A stretch of 64,000 bases of DNA. Source: Leptospiraceae bacterium. GTDB lineage: Bacteria; Spirochaetota; Leptospiria; Leptospirales; Leptospiraceae. Under the pieces are notes generated by a model. The model searched no databases. It was not told the origin of the DNA and saw only the letters and a program-made list of their open reading frames with translations. This document shows, one piece after another, positions 54,873 to 63,004 of this stretch (positions are counted from its first letter, which is position 1; each line of letters opens with the position of its first letter). Location: NCBI GenBank assembly GCA_016708435.1, contig JADJFV010000009.1, positions 1-64,000 on the forward strand, written 5' to 3'. Both the position numbers and the translations under genes were made by a program.

Positions 54873-56750
54873 ATGAGTTTTAAGTATTTAGATAAAATTA
54901 ATGATCCAACTGACCTACGAAAAATTTCTAAAGAAGAGTTAGAAATAGTTTGTTCTGAAATTCGCACTTATATCATTGATACACTTGCGAGCGTTGGAGG
55001 TCATTTCGCTAGTAACCTCGGAGTTGTTGAGCTAACAGTTGCACTGCACTATGTATTTGACACGCCTATAGATCGTTTGATATGGGATGTGGGTCATCAG
55101 ACTTATCCGCATAAAATTCTAACGGGTAGAAGAGAATCTCTTAAAACTGTTAGAAAATACGGAGGAATATCTGGATTTCCGAAAAGAGAAGAGTCAAATT
55201 ATGATTTATACAACACCGGACATGCAGGGACTTCTATCTCGCAGGTTCTAGGAGAAGCGGTTTCTCGTGATTTGCTGCATAAAAATTATAATTGTATAGC
55301 AGTCATTGGAGATGCGTCAATTGCAACAGGTATGGCACTGGAAGCACTAAATCATGGGGGGCATATAAAGCCGAATTGTTTGGTTGTTTTAAATGACAAT
55401 TATATGTCTATCTCTAAAAATGTTGGATCTATTTCAAATTATTTAAACAATATAATCACTTCCACTTTTTTCAATCAATGGAAAAAAGTATATTACACTA
55501 TTCTAAAATGGTTACCACTCATAGGTCCTGCACTTGTTAGTGTATCGCGAAGATTAGAAAAAGGTTTCAAAGACTTCCTTGTTCCAGGCGCCCTGTTTGA
55601 AGATTTAGGTTTTCATTATATAGGTCCAATTGATGGACATGATATTCAAAATCTAGTTACCGTTTTAGAAAAGGTTAAAAAAATGGAAGGACCTTTGTTA
55701 CTCCATGTAATCACTCAAAAGGGTAAGGGCTATATACCGGCAGAAAATGATCCAATCAAATACCACGGAGTAACGCCGTTTAATATTGAAGATGGAGCGA
55801 TGAACGTAGATTCGAAAATTGGATATAGTAAAATCATTGGTGAATGTTTGATTCGTATGACTACAAAGAATCCTGCTGTTGTAGCAGTAACTCCTGCGAT
55901 GATAGAAGGAAGCGGATTAAAAAATTACTCGATAAAATTTCCAGAAAATACCTTTGATGTAGGAATCGCGGAGCAACATTCAGTAGCCTTTGCCGGTGCT
56001 TTGTTAGGAGGCGGGGTAATACCGTTTATGTGTATTTATTCTACTTTTCTGACTCGTGCCTTGGACCAAATGGTTGAAGATATTTCCCTAATGAATCTGC
56101 CTGTTCGTTTTGTAATTGATAGAGCAGGGTGTGTTGGGGCGGATGGAGAGACGCATCAAGGACTTTTTGATTTGGGATATCTTTGTAGTCTTCCTAATAT
56201 GAGTATTCTAGCTCCTTCTAGTGCTCAGGATTTAATTGACTCCATGTTTTTCATGGAAGACTATACGAAGGGACCTATTGCAATTCGTTTTCCCAAAGCG
56301 AGCGAGTCAGCGGATAATATAAATTATACCAAACGAAATAGTTTGACGGAAGGAAGACTAAGAGTTCTAAATGAAGGCAAAGATGTCACAATTATTTCTG
56401 TCGGATCTATGCTAGATACGGCAAAGAAAACTCAACAAATATTAGAAAAGTCTAATATTTCCACTGGCATGATAGACTTATTTTGGATTCGTCCACTGGA
56501 TGTAGAAGGGCTAACAAGCATTATATCCAATTCAAAACATTTCGTGATTCTAGATGAAAGTTATTTAGATGCCGGTGTATCAGGTTATGTCTTAAACAGA
56601 ATTCATCCAATGTATTTGAATCGATACATAAAGACGTTTGCATTTCCACCTGACATAATCACCCACGGAGAAAAGAGTGAAATTTTTAAACACTATCATC
56701 TAGATGAGAATTCAATCGCCGCTGAAATTATTTCTTTTCTCAAAAATTAA
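54873..56750 (+). CDS. dxs: 1-deoxy-D-xylulose 5-phosphate synthase
   Basis: 625 residues. GGHFASNLGVVELTVALHYV, DVGHQTYPHKILTGR, the thiamine-diphosphate motif GDASIATGMALEALNHGGHI with LNDNYMSIS, FVIDRAGCVGADGETHQGLF and DVGIAEQHSVAFAGALLGGG place it firmly. First enzyme of the MEP isoprenoid route, which dxr continues. Starts right after the cyclase gene, so the two may share a transcript. Confidence 0.95.
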   Translation: MSFKYLDKINDPTDLRKISKEELEIVCSEIRTYIIDTLASVGGHFASNLGVVELTVALHYVFDTPIDRLIWDVGHQTYPHKILTGRRESLKTVRKYGGISGFPKREESNYDLYNTGHAGTSISQVLGEAVSRDLLHKNYNCIAVIGDASIATGMALEALNHGGHIKPNCLVVLNDNYMSISKNVGSISNYLNNIITSTFFNQWKKVYYTILKWLPLIGPALVSVSRRLEKGFKDFLVPGALFEDLGFHYIGPIDGHDIQNLVTVLEKVKKMEGPLLLHVITQKGKGYIPAENDPIKYHGVTPFNIEDGAMNVDSKIGYSKIIGECLIRMTTKNPAVVAVTPAMIEGSGLKNYSIKFPENTFDVGIAEQHSVAFAGALLGGGVIPFMCIYSTFLTRALDQMVEDISLMNLPVRFVIDRAGCVGADGETHQGLFDLGYLCSLPNMSILAPSSAQDLIDSMFFMEDYTKGPIAIRFPKASESADNINYTKRNSLTEGRLRVLNEGKDVTIISVGSMLDTAKKTQQILEKSNISTGMIDLFWIRPLDVEGLTSIISNSKHFVILDESYLDAGVSGYVLNRIHPMYLNRYIKTFAFPPDIITHGEKSEIFKHYHLDENSIAAEIISFLKN

Positions 56751-56795
56751 AGACCTGAAATTGCATAACCGATTATATATATAGCGGTTAGTTTC

Positions 56796-57263
56796 ATGGA
56801 ACAAATAAACTTTATATCAGCACATAATGAAGTAGGTAAAGATCATTTTAATTCAGGTGACATAGAGAGAGCTAATTTTTATTTTCTGAAAGCAATGGAG
56901 GAAGATGAAAACTACGAAAGCCTCTTTTATTTAGGTTTAATTGAAAATCAAGACGGTAATTATAGAGAAGCGCTTTCTTATTATTACCGTGCCATACTGC
57001 TTAATCCTGATTATGGAAATCCATGCAACGAAATCGGCGTCATCCTCCTCAGACATGGAAGAGATAGAGAAGCGGTATTTTGGTTAAAGCGCTCTATCAG
57101 ATGTTCTATTAACGATGCACCACATATTCCTCTTTTCAACTTAGCCACACTTTATAAAATGTGGAATAGACCAGAGCGGTCCCTTCAGTATTTACACAAG
57201 GCAATTATGATCGCGCCATCTTTTAAAGAGGCGATTGATCTTAGAAAGCAATTGTTAGATTGA
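56796..57263 (+). CDS. TPR-repeat protein
   Basis: 155 residues made of about three to four 34-residue TPR helical hairpins: ANFYFLKAMEEDENYESLFY, ALSYYYRAILLNPDYGNPCN, AVFWLKRSIRCSINDAPHIP and SLQYLHKAIMIAPSFKEAID. There is no signal peptide. TPRs mediate protein contacts; the partner is unknown. Confidence 0.85.
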   Translation: MEQINFISAHNEVGKDHFNSGDIERANFYFLKAMEEDENYESLFYLGLIENQDGNYREALSYYYRAILLNPDYGNPCNEIGVILLRHGRDREAVFWLKRSIRCSINDAPHIPLFNLATLYKMWNRPERSLQYLHKAIMIAPSFKEAIDLRKQLLD

Positions 57264-57366
57264 CTTCTTACTTTGTTAATAGCTTTATAGGCTGAGAAAA
57301 AACAATTTCATAATCTAGGTTTGAGTTGTAGAATAATGTGCGTTATCCGGTAACTCAACAAAAGCG

Positions 57367-59628
57367 TCAAATTTCTTTCTTCAATTTATGAATATTGCTA
57401 CCTTTAACATATTTAAAATAATCACGCTCGACGGCTTGGTATAAATAATTGTAATAAGCTGCAAGTCCTGTGCTTCTTCCTGCTGCCGATTGAAATTTAA
57501 AGTATTCAGCGATTTGAGATCGGATATGTGGATTCTTTAAATCACTTCGCTGGAGGATAATCATGGTTGGTTTTCCCTTAGGCACAAAGTCTGCTGGAAT
57601 TGTAATGATAGCAGAATAGAAAAGCATTGCGTTTTCAATTGTAGAAATAACTTTATCATCATTCTTTTCTTTTGCGAAGATTTGTGAATTTGCTTTGATG
57701 AGGTCTAGATTTTCCCGTATTGTTTCTTTTAGACTTGCTCTATCATGAATTCTTTCTTCAATAGAATTGAATTTAGCCTTGAATACATAGGACTCAGATG
57801 CTTTTAAAACTTGATTGGTTTTCTCTGTTTCAGTGCCAACTGCTTCATTGTCAGAGTCAGAATTTCCTTCTTCTTTTTGTTCGCGGGTAATAAACGGTTT
57901 GCGCCTGAATAGAATAGCAAGGAAGAGTCCGGCTACAAGACTCACAGGAATGCTTAAGAGAGCAAAGAGTAGATCGTTATACGTATTGTATAAAACTAAA
58001 AAATAGATGAGTGAAATTGTAAATCCAGTTACACCTGCTACGAGATTATAATTATTTTTAAATTCAATTCTATGTCTTCGTTTTGTTTCTTCATTTCTGA
58101 GTTCTTCAATCTTTCGAAGCAACTTCTCTTTATCTGCTTCTGTAACCATTGAATCAATGTCTGTTCTATTGGTTTCTTTGAATTTGCTCAAAATTATTTT
58201 CGAAATATCTAATTGTTTTTGATAAGCCTTATTTTCCATTGTCAAACGAGTTAGATTGTGAATTACGCAAGTAATATAACCCGGATGAGTAACGTAAAAA
58301 AACTCTTTGCCTTCATTGCTCATAGATTCAAAGAAACCATATTTGGTTTGGATAATTTGTTTTAGATCTTTTTCAAGTTCGTATAATAGTTGTTTGTCGG
58401 CGATATTAGATTTTGCAAGCGTTGCCCGTAAATCTAATACAAATAAAGTAAGTTTATCCTTTGTATGGTCATCGATTTTTTTTTGCACATTATCCAGGAA
58501 TACGCTAGATAAGTATTTTTCTTTATATTTAACAAGATCATCCATTCGGGCATAAAGTTTTTTACAAATTTGAATAGATTCTTCGCAAGTCTCTAGAATT
58601 TTTTTTACATTCTCGTCATTGGCTGCTTTTCCAGGAAAAAGGGAGATTAACTCAAATAATTCGTCCATTCTTTCTCGAATCGATTCTGGATCTTCCGGAT
58701 AACTCGTGTTATACTTCTCTTTGTATTTCGAAAGGGTCGATTGATAAAGATGAAATTTTAATTTTTCAGCGGAGCTGCCCAGATATTTTAGAACAAATTT
58801 TTCTAGGCTTTCTACTTGCGACTTATAGTGATAAATCACTTCTGGAACTTTTGTATATTCTCCCGTTTCAGTGAATTCAACTTTTTCTTGAATCATATGA
58901 TAGTCTGGTAAGATTTGAACAAGCTTGTCTGACTTTAACCCATAATTTGTAAAATCTTCGATGAAGTCGGTTAATGGGATGTATGCGTAAGGCTGAAATC
59001 CTTTCTTCAATAGACTGATTAATTCGCTTTCCACTGAAAGTAGCTTCGGAAATAGCCATTCACTTCCGCTTTTACTAAGTCTTAAAAGAGACATTTCTGT
59101 CGTATCGTCTGCTCGTCTTGTGTTCTTAGATCGTGTGGTAAGCATTTGGTCAATAATTCTCTTGGAAGAATCAAAGCAATTATCGCGGTAGGGTTTAATC
59201 GGTGTTTGCTTGTCTTTTTGTGGGGCTATTAGCATAATCTTGGGAATAATTTTATTACTCTCAAGGATTAAAATTGGATATAGATAACCATATTTCTCTC
59301 TGCCATTGGTATAAAGATCAAGCATTTGCTTTAATGCACCGTTGATAGCTGCTGGAGTTTTTTCAGTTTCCTTTAAGGAACTTTCTTTTTGAAGCAGGGT
59401 ATGTAAATAATCCAGGCTGAGAAGGCTACTCGTTTCTGTGTCAGAACCATTAAGGCTCTTCAGTTGATTGTGTCTGTCTCTTGCCAAATCCAAAATTCTT
59501 TTGAGTAGGTTTGTAACTTTAGAATAGACAGGAATATGAATAAAGTCAGCCGATTCCTCTTTTGTTTTGCTTCCCATTTCAGAAAAGGCAGACATCTTGG
59601 GGTCTGTTAAAATACTTTTTGGATCCAT
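57367..59628 (-). CDS. large hypothetical membrane protein
   Basis: 753 residues. The first ~530 are helical and charged, with coiled-coil-like stretches. Two adjacent membrane helices follow at about 545-590 (GVTGFTISLIYFLVLYN; LFALLSIPVSLVAGLFLAIL). The C-terminal ~150 residues include PADFVPKGKPTMIILQRSDL. No catalytic motif or family was recognised. It is downstream of the two cNMP-binding genes on the same strand, so it may act in the same signalling pathway; that is inference. Confidence 0.7.
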   Translation of the reverse strand: MDPKSILTDPKMSAFSEMGSKTKEESADFIHIPVYSKVTNLLKRILDLARDRHNQLKSLNGSDTETSSLLSLDYLHTLLQKESSLKETEKTPAAINGALKQMLDLYTNGREKYGYLYPILILESNKIIPKIMLIAPQKDKQTPIKPYRDNCFDSSKRIIDQMLTTRSKNTRRADDTTEMSLLRLSKSGSEWLFPKLLSVESELISLLKKGFQPYAYIPLTDFIEDFTNYGLKSDKLVQILPDYHMIQEKVEFTETGEYTKVPEVIYHYKSQVESLEKFVLKYLGSSAEKLKFHLYQSTLSKYKEKYNTSYPEDPESIRERMDELFELISLFPGKAANDENVKKILETCEESIQICKKLYARMDDLVKYKEKYLSSVFLDNVQKKIDDHTKDKLTLFVLDLRATLAKSNIADKQLLYELEKDLKQIIQTKYGFFESMSNEGKEFFYVTHPGYITCVIHNLTRLTMENKAYQKQLDISKIILSKFKETNRTDIDSMVTEADKEKLLRKIEELRNEETKRRHRIEFKNNYNLVAGVTGFTISLIYFLVLYNTYNDLLFALLSIPVSLVAGLFLAILFRRKPFITREQKEEGNSDSDNEAVGTETEKTNQVLKASESYVFKAKFNSIEERIHDRASLKETIRENLDLIKANSQIFAKEKNDDKVISTIENAMLFYSAIITIPADFVPKGKPTMIILQRSDLKNPHIRSQIAEYFKFQSAAGRSTGLAAYYNYLYQAVERDYFKYVKGSNIHKLKKEI

Positions 59629-59691
59629 TTTAATTTCTACTCGTTAATAATTTTCGGATTTCAGATTTCATAGCAGTATTTTTTTATTTTT

Positions 59692-60393
59692 TCAGATGAT
59701 GATTTCTTTTAATAGTCTTGAATGTCTTTTTTTAACAATATCTACCTTATCATCTAAAACGAATCTATCTTTTACGACTATCAGTCCATTCGAAAAGGAA
59801 AAATTTTGATCGGATAGGAACTCATTGATTCTATCCGAATTGATATCCATGATGTCTACCATTCGAAGTAATTCCTGTAAGGAAAAACGGAAAATAAATT
59901 TATCTTTAGTTTTGTCAGCGTCTGCTTTTGCCATTTCATCTGCGATAAGCATCTGCAATTGAATATAAAGTTTTACATTCGGATCGCTTACTTTTAACAT
60001 ATAAACTCTATGAAACGCATACCAAAGTCTTCGCGATACAACATGAAATATCTTAACGAGTATTGTTTCGTCTACCTTTTCCAAAATTGTATTGGCGGTT
60101 AATCTTTGTATAACGCAATCTTCAAATGCTATTGCGGTTGCATTTCTAGATCTTTGGTTTAGAATTGCCATCTCTCCAAAGATTTCTCCTTTGCCAAGAA
60201 TTCCAAGAATAAATTCATGCCCATCTACTAATTTACTAATTTTAACAGACCCCTGAAGAACAATATAAAAGTAATCGTCCTCAGGCTCATCTTCTACAAA
60301 AATAATATCGCCTTTTTGTAATACAAAAGTAGAGTCATCAGTATAATATGGATAATTCGGTAAGGAGTATTTGGGATTTTCTTTCTTCAACAT
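59692..60393 (-). CDS. cyclic nucleotide-binding domain protein
   Basis: 233 residues. The cNMP-binding fold reads LQKGDIIFVEDEPEDDYFYI, VLQGSVKISKLVDGHEFILG and the phosphate cassette KGEIFGEMAILNQRSRNATA, close to the G-E-[ML]-A-x-x-x-x-x-x-R-x-A-[ST] consensus (here R-x-A-T is present). The C-terminal part is helical and, unlike Crp, I see no clear helix-turn-helix, although LQELLRMVDIMDINSDRINE could be a diverged one. Cytoplasmic sensor or regulator, plausibly for the cAMP made by the CHASE2 cyclase. Confidence 0.82.
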   Translation of the reverse strand: MLKKENPKYSLPNYPYYTDDSTFVLQKGDIIFVEDEPEDDYFYIVLQGSVKISKLVDGHEFILGILGKGEIFGEMAILNQRSRNATAIAFEDCVIQRLTANTILEKVDETILVKIFHVVSRRLWYAFHRVYMLKVSDPNVKLYIQLQMLIADEMAKADADKTKDKFIFRFSLQELLRMVDIMDINSDRINEFLSDQNFSFSNGLIVVKDRFVLDDKVDIVKKRHSRLLKEIII

Positions 60394-60404
60394 ATCCTGT
60401 GCTT

Positions 60405-60917
60405 CTACAACCTTATCGGGATCTTTTTCTTTTTCAAAATTCCTTCTAAGTATTTCTTAAGAGAAAAGCAAGCTAGTTTGTTTTGTTCGTGTGTAATATA
60501 AATTCTTGCATTCTGGATTAATTTTTCAGGGTAATCCTGATTATCCGTTTTATCTTTTTTGTCAGGATGAATATGGTCAATGAAGGCGCGAAGTTTATCT
60601 GCGTTGTAAGAAATTATTTTTAAAAATACTTCCTGGTTATTTTTTAAATACTCAAAGAAGCTTTCTAAAGAAAGTCGAATTACAATGCAATCTGTCGCTG
60701 CTATGAGTGTGCTACTATGTGGATTTCCTGTTATGGCGGATACATATCCAAATGTATCACCTGGTAAATACCGATTCAAATTCTTAGAGGCAAATTTAAA
60801 AATGGATTCAATATTAATTTCCCCTGATTTGAGTATATGAACAAATCCGGGATTAGGAGTATGCGCCATTGAAATCATGGCACCTTTGGTGTATTGAACA
60901 ATGGCTTTACTTGACAT
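60405..60917 (-). CDS. diverged cyclic nucleotide-binding-like protein
   Basis: 170 residues. A cNMP-binding beta barrel is recognisable (VHILKSGEINIESIFKFASK, LPGDTFGYVSAITGNPHSST, ATDCIVIRLSLESFFEYLKN). The phosphate-binding cassette has lost the G-E and the Arg, so it may not bind cNMP. It ends 11 bases before the better-conserved cNMP-binding gene. A short helical tail lacks a DNA-binding domain. Confidence 0.72.
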   Translation of the reverse strand: MSSKAIVQYTKGAMISMAHTPNPGFVHILKSGEINIESIFKFASKNLNRYLPGDTFGYVSAITGNPHSSTLIAATDCIVIRLSLESFFEYLKNNQEVFLKIISYNADKLRAFIDHIHPDKKDKTDNQDYPEKLIQNARIYITHEQNKLACFSLKKYLEGILKKKKIPIRL

Positions 60918-61030
60918 AGTTTTTTTGATTGCGAATCGGTATATATACCAGATATCAAATCAAGGTAAAGATTTCAATGAGAAAGATAATTCACAGCTAA
61001 CTACTAATGGGTTTTGCCCCCGAGACACCT

Positions 61031-61192
61031 CAATGTCATTAAGTTAAGGAAAATGGGATGTCACGCAAAGTCGCAGAGAGGCTAAGGGTTTTAAAAGAGC
61101 TATTTTTCTTTGGATTTATAATGTTTTTAAACAGTTCGTATCATGCAAAAAAAATCTTTGCGGCTTTGGGTGACATCTTATCTTAATGACAT
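61031..61192. repeat. large inverted repeat element
   Basis: The left arm AATGTCATTAAGTTAAGG then GATGTCACGCAAAGTCGC pairs with the right arm CTTTGCGGCTTTGGGTGACA then CTTAATGACATTT, separated by a ~80-base A+T-rich centre. No reading frame. It looks like a small non-autonomous palindromic element and seems to split the upstream part of the group II intron remnant. Confidence 0.65.
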
Positions 61193-61493
61193 TTGGCGAA
61201 GCGGTGTAATTCCCATAGGAGCAGCGTAGGCGAAGGGGTCTCAGTGAAAACATACAAGGTAAGAGAGAGGATAAACCGCTTGGGAAATAACCCAATTACG
61301 GATAATGGTAGTCGAATAAGAAGTAAAAGACTACAGAAAAGATTATTCAATTAATACGGATGCTTAAAGAGAAAATGAGGGAAATGTCTCGAATTTTTTT
61401 TTAAATAGTTTTCATGGAAAGCCGTGTGCGGTAAATCCTCATGCACTGTTTGTTGAGGGGAAGGGAGGTCGTAAGACCCCCTTTCTACTCTAC
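61193..61493 (+). ncRNA. group II intron remnant (domains V and VI, no reverse transcriptase)
   Basis: Domain V is recognisable at 61419-61451: AAGCCGTGTGCGG, loop, TCATGCACTGTTT. It carries the catalytic AGC and one mismatch (C-U) in the lower helix. Domain VI follows at 61455-61490: GAGGGGAAGGGAGGTC, loop GTAA, GACCCCCTTTCTACTC. This stem is 16 positions long with an unpaired A at 61487, seven bases from the likely 3' end CTAC at 61493, as expected for the branch point. Upstream, CAGTGAAAACATACAAGG and AATAACCCAATTACGG look like domain I text. No reverse transcriptase frame is present, so it is an ORF-less or deleted intron. The 5' end is not defined. Confidence 0.7.
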
Positions 61494-61541
61494 TGCTCGG
61501 AGTTTATGCTGAGCATTACCGAAGTATGGTGAAAGATTCTA

Positions 61542-62978
61542 TTAAGACTTATAATCTGGGTAAGCTTCGTTTCCATGCTCTAATAAATCAAGTCCAATGA
61601 TTTCTTCGTCCTCACTTACTCTAAGTCCAATTGTTTTCTCCATTGCAAAAAAGACTGCATAGCTGAGAGTAAACGACCAAAGGAATGCCAATGCAACTCC
61701 AGTCAATTGAACGCCTAATAGAGAGAAACCACCTCCGAAGAAAAGACCATTAGGTCCTGATCCAAAGTTAGCATCCGCAAATAAGCCTACAGCCACTGTT
61801 CCCCATGCTCCATTGATACCATGCACACTCACAGCGCCGACAGGATCATCTATTCCTAATTTATCTAAAAGTAAAACTCCGCCAACTACCAATAATCCGC
61901 CAATGAGCCCAATGATTACAGCCGAGGTTATTCCTACATTATTGCAGCCTGCGGTAATAGCGACTAATCCCGCTAAGCCACCATTTAAAGTGATTCCAAT
62001 GTCAGGCTTTTTAAATAAAAGCCAACTTAATGCCATAGCAGAAAGTGCTCCTGCCGCTGCTGACATATTTGTTGTAATTGCAACGATGGCAAAGGAACCA
62101 CCGTTAATTACACCGGTGCTTCCTGGATTAAATCCAAACCAACCTAACCACAAAATAAAAACACCCATGGCGGCTATTGTCATATTGTGTCCTAAGATAG
62201 GGATGATTACTCCACCCGGTTGATAACGACCGATTCTGGGTTTTAAAACCATTGTTCCTGCAAGTCCTGCCCAACCTCCGATTGAATGAACAACTGTAGA
62301 GCCTGCAAAGTCGATGAATCCCATTTTTGCTAAAAATCCTACATTCTTTACATCGAATAGATTTGACCATACAAAGCTTCCAAAGATTGGATAAATGAAG
62401 GATGTCATTAGAAAGGAATACATTAAGTATGCTGTAAACTTTGTTCTTTCTGCCATTGCACCGGATACAATCGTAGTAGCAGTTGCAGCAAATACCAATT
62501 GAAATAAGAAGAATCCAAATTTAAAGGAAGAAGGCTTTCCCGATTCATCCAAAAGTAAACCTGTTTCTAGAAAGGATATTTTTCCAAGTCCGACTCCTTC
62601 TATAATATGTGGACCGAACATTAAGGAAAAACCAATTAGCCAAAAACAAATGGATCCTAATGTAAAGTCGGAAAGATTTTTCATTAGAATATTAACAGCG
62701 TTCTTTGCTCTTGTAAATCCTGCTTCTACAAGGGCAAATCCAGCTTGCATAAAAAAAACTAAAAAGGAGGCAATACAAACCCAAAGTAGATTTACTTCGC
62801 TTCTAAATACTTCTGATTCTTGTTTAATAGCAAGACTAGCTTCCTTTAAGACTTTGATTTCTTCTCTAAAAGATTCAATGATCGGATCTTCCGGAGGAGG
62901 AGCCGTATCGCTTTGACCTGAATCTTGCGAAAAAATTGGCAAGCTTAAAAATAAAATCAATGTGTAAACTTTTATCAT
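61542..62978 (-). CDS. amtB: ammonium transporter
   Basis: 478 residues. A cleavable signal (MIKVYTLILFLSLPIFS) and a charged ~45-residue lead precede eleven membrane helices. FMQAGFALVEAGFTRAKNAV, TIVSGAMAERTKFTAYLMYS, DFAGSTVVHSIGGWAGLAGT (pore histidine), GAALAILWLGWFGFNPGS-like text and DDPVGAVSVHGINGAWGTVA (second pore histidine) are the Amt signatures. No glnK/PII gene is adjacent in the window. The intron remnant lies 48 bases beyond its 3' end. Confidence 0.95.
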   Translation of the reverse strand: MIKVYTLILFLSLPIFSQDSGQSDTAPPPEDPIIESFREEIKVLKEASLAIKQESEVFRSEVNLLWVCIASFLVFFMQAGFALVEAGFTRAKNAVNILMKNLSDFTLGSICFWLIGFSLMFGPHIIEGVGLGKISFLETGLLLDESGKPSSFKFGFFLFQLVFAATATTIVSGAMAERTKFTAYLMYSFLMTSFIYPIFGSFVWSNLFDVKNVGFLAKMGFIDFAGSTVVHSIGGWAGLAGTMVLKPRIGRYQPGGVIIPILGHNMTIAAMGVFILWLGWFGFNPGSTGVINGGSFAIVAITTNMSAAAGALSAMALSWLLFKKPDIGITLNGGLAGLVAITAGCNNVGITSAVIIGLIGGLLVVGGVLLLDKLGIDDPVGAVSVHGINGAWGTVAVGLFADANFGSGPNGLFFGGGFSLLGVQLTGVALAFLWSFTLSYAVFFAMEKTIGLRVSEDEEIIGLDLLEHGNEAYPDYKS

Positions 62979-63004
62979 TTTTTATTCCTTATTCTTTAAA
63001 TGAA

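Noticed and set aside
60918..61541. rRNA or tRNA gene in the spacer before amtB
   Set aside because: No cloverleaf or conserved rRNA text; the structured part fits group II intron domains V and VI.
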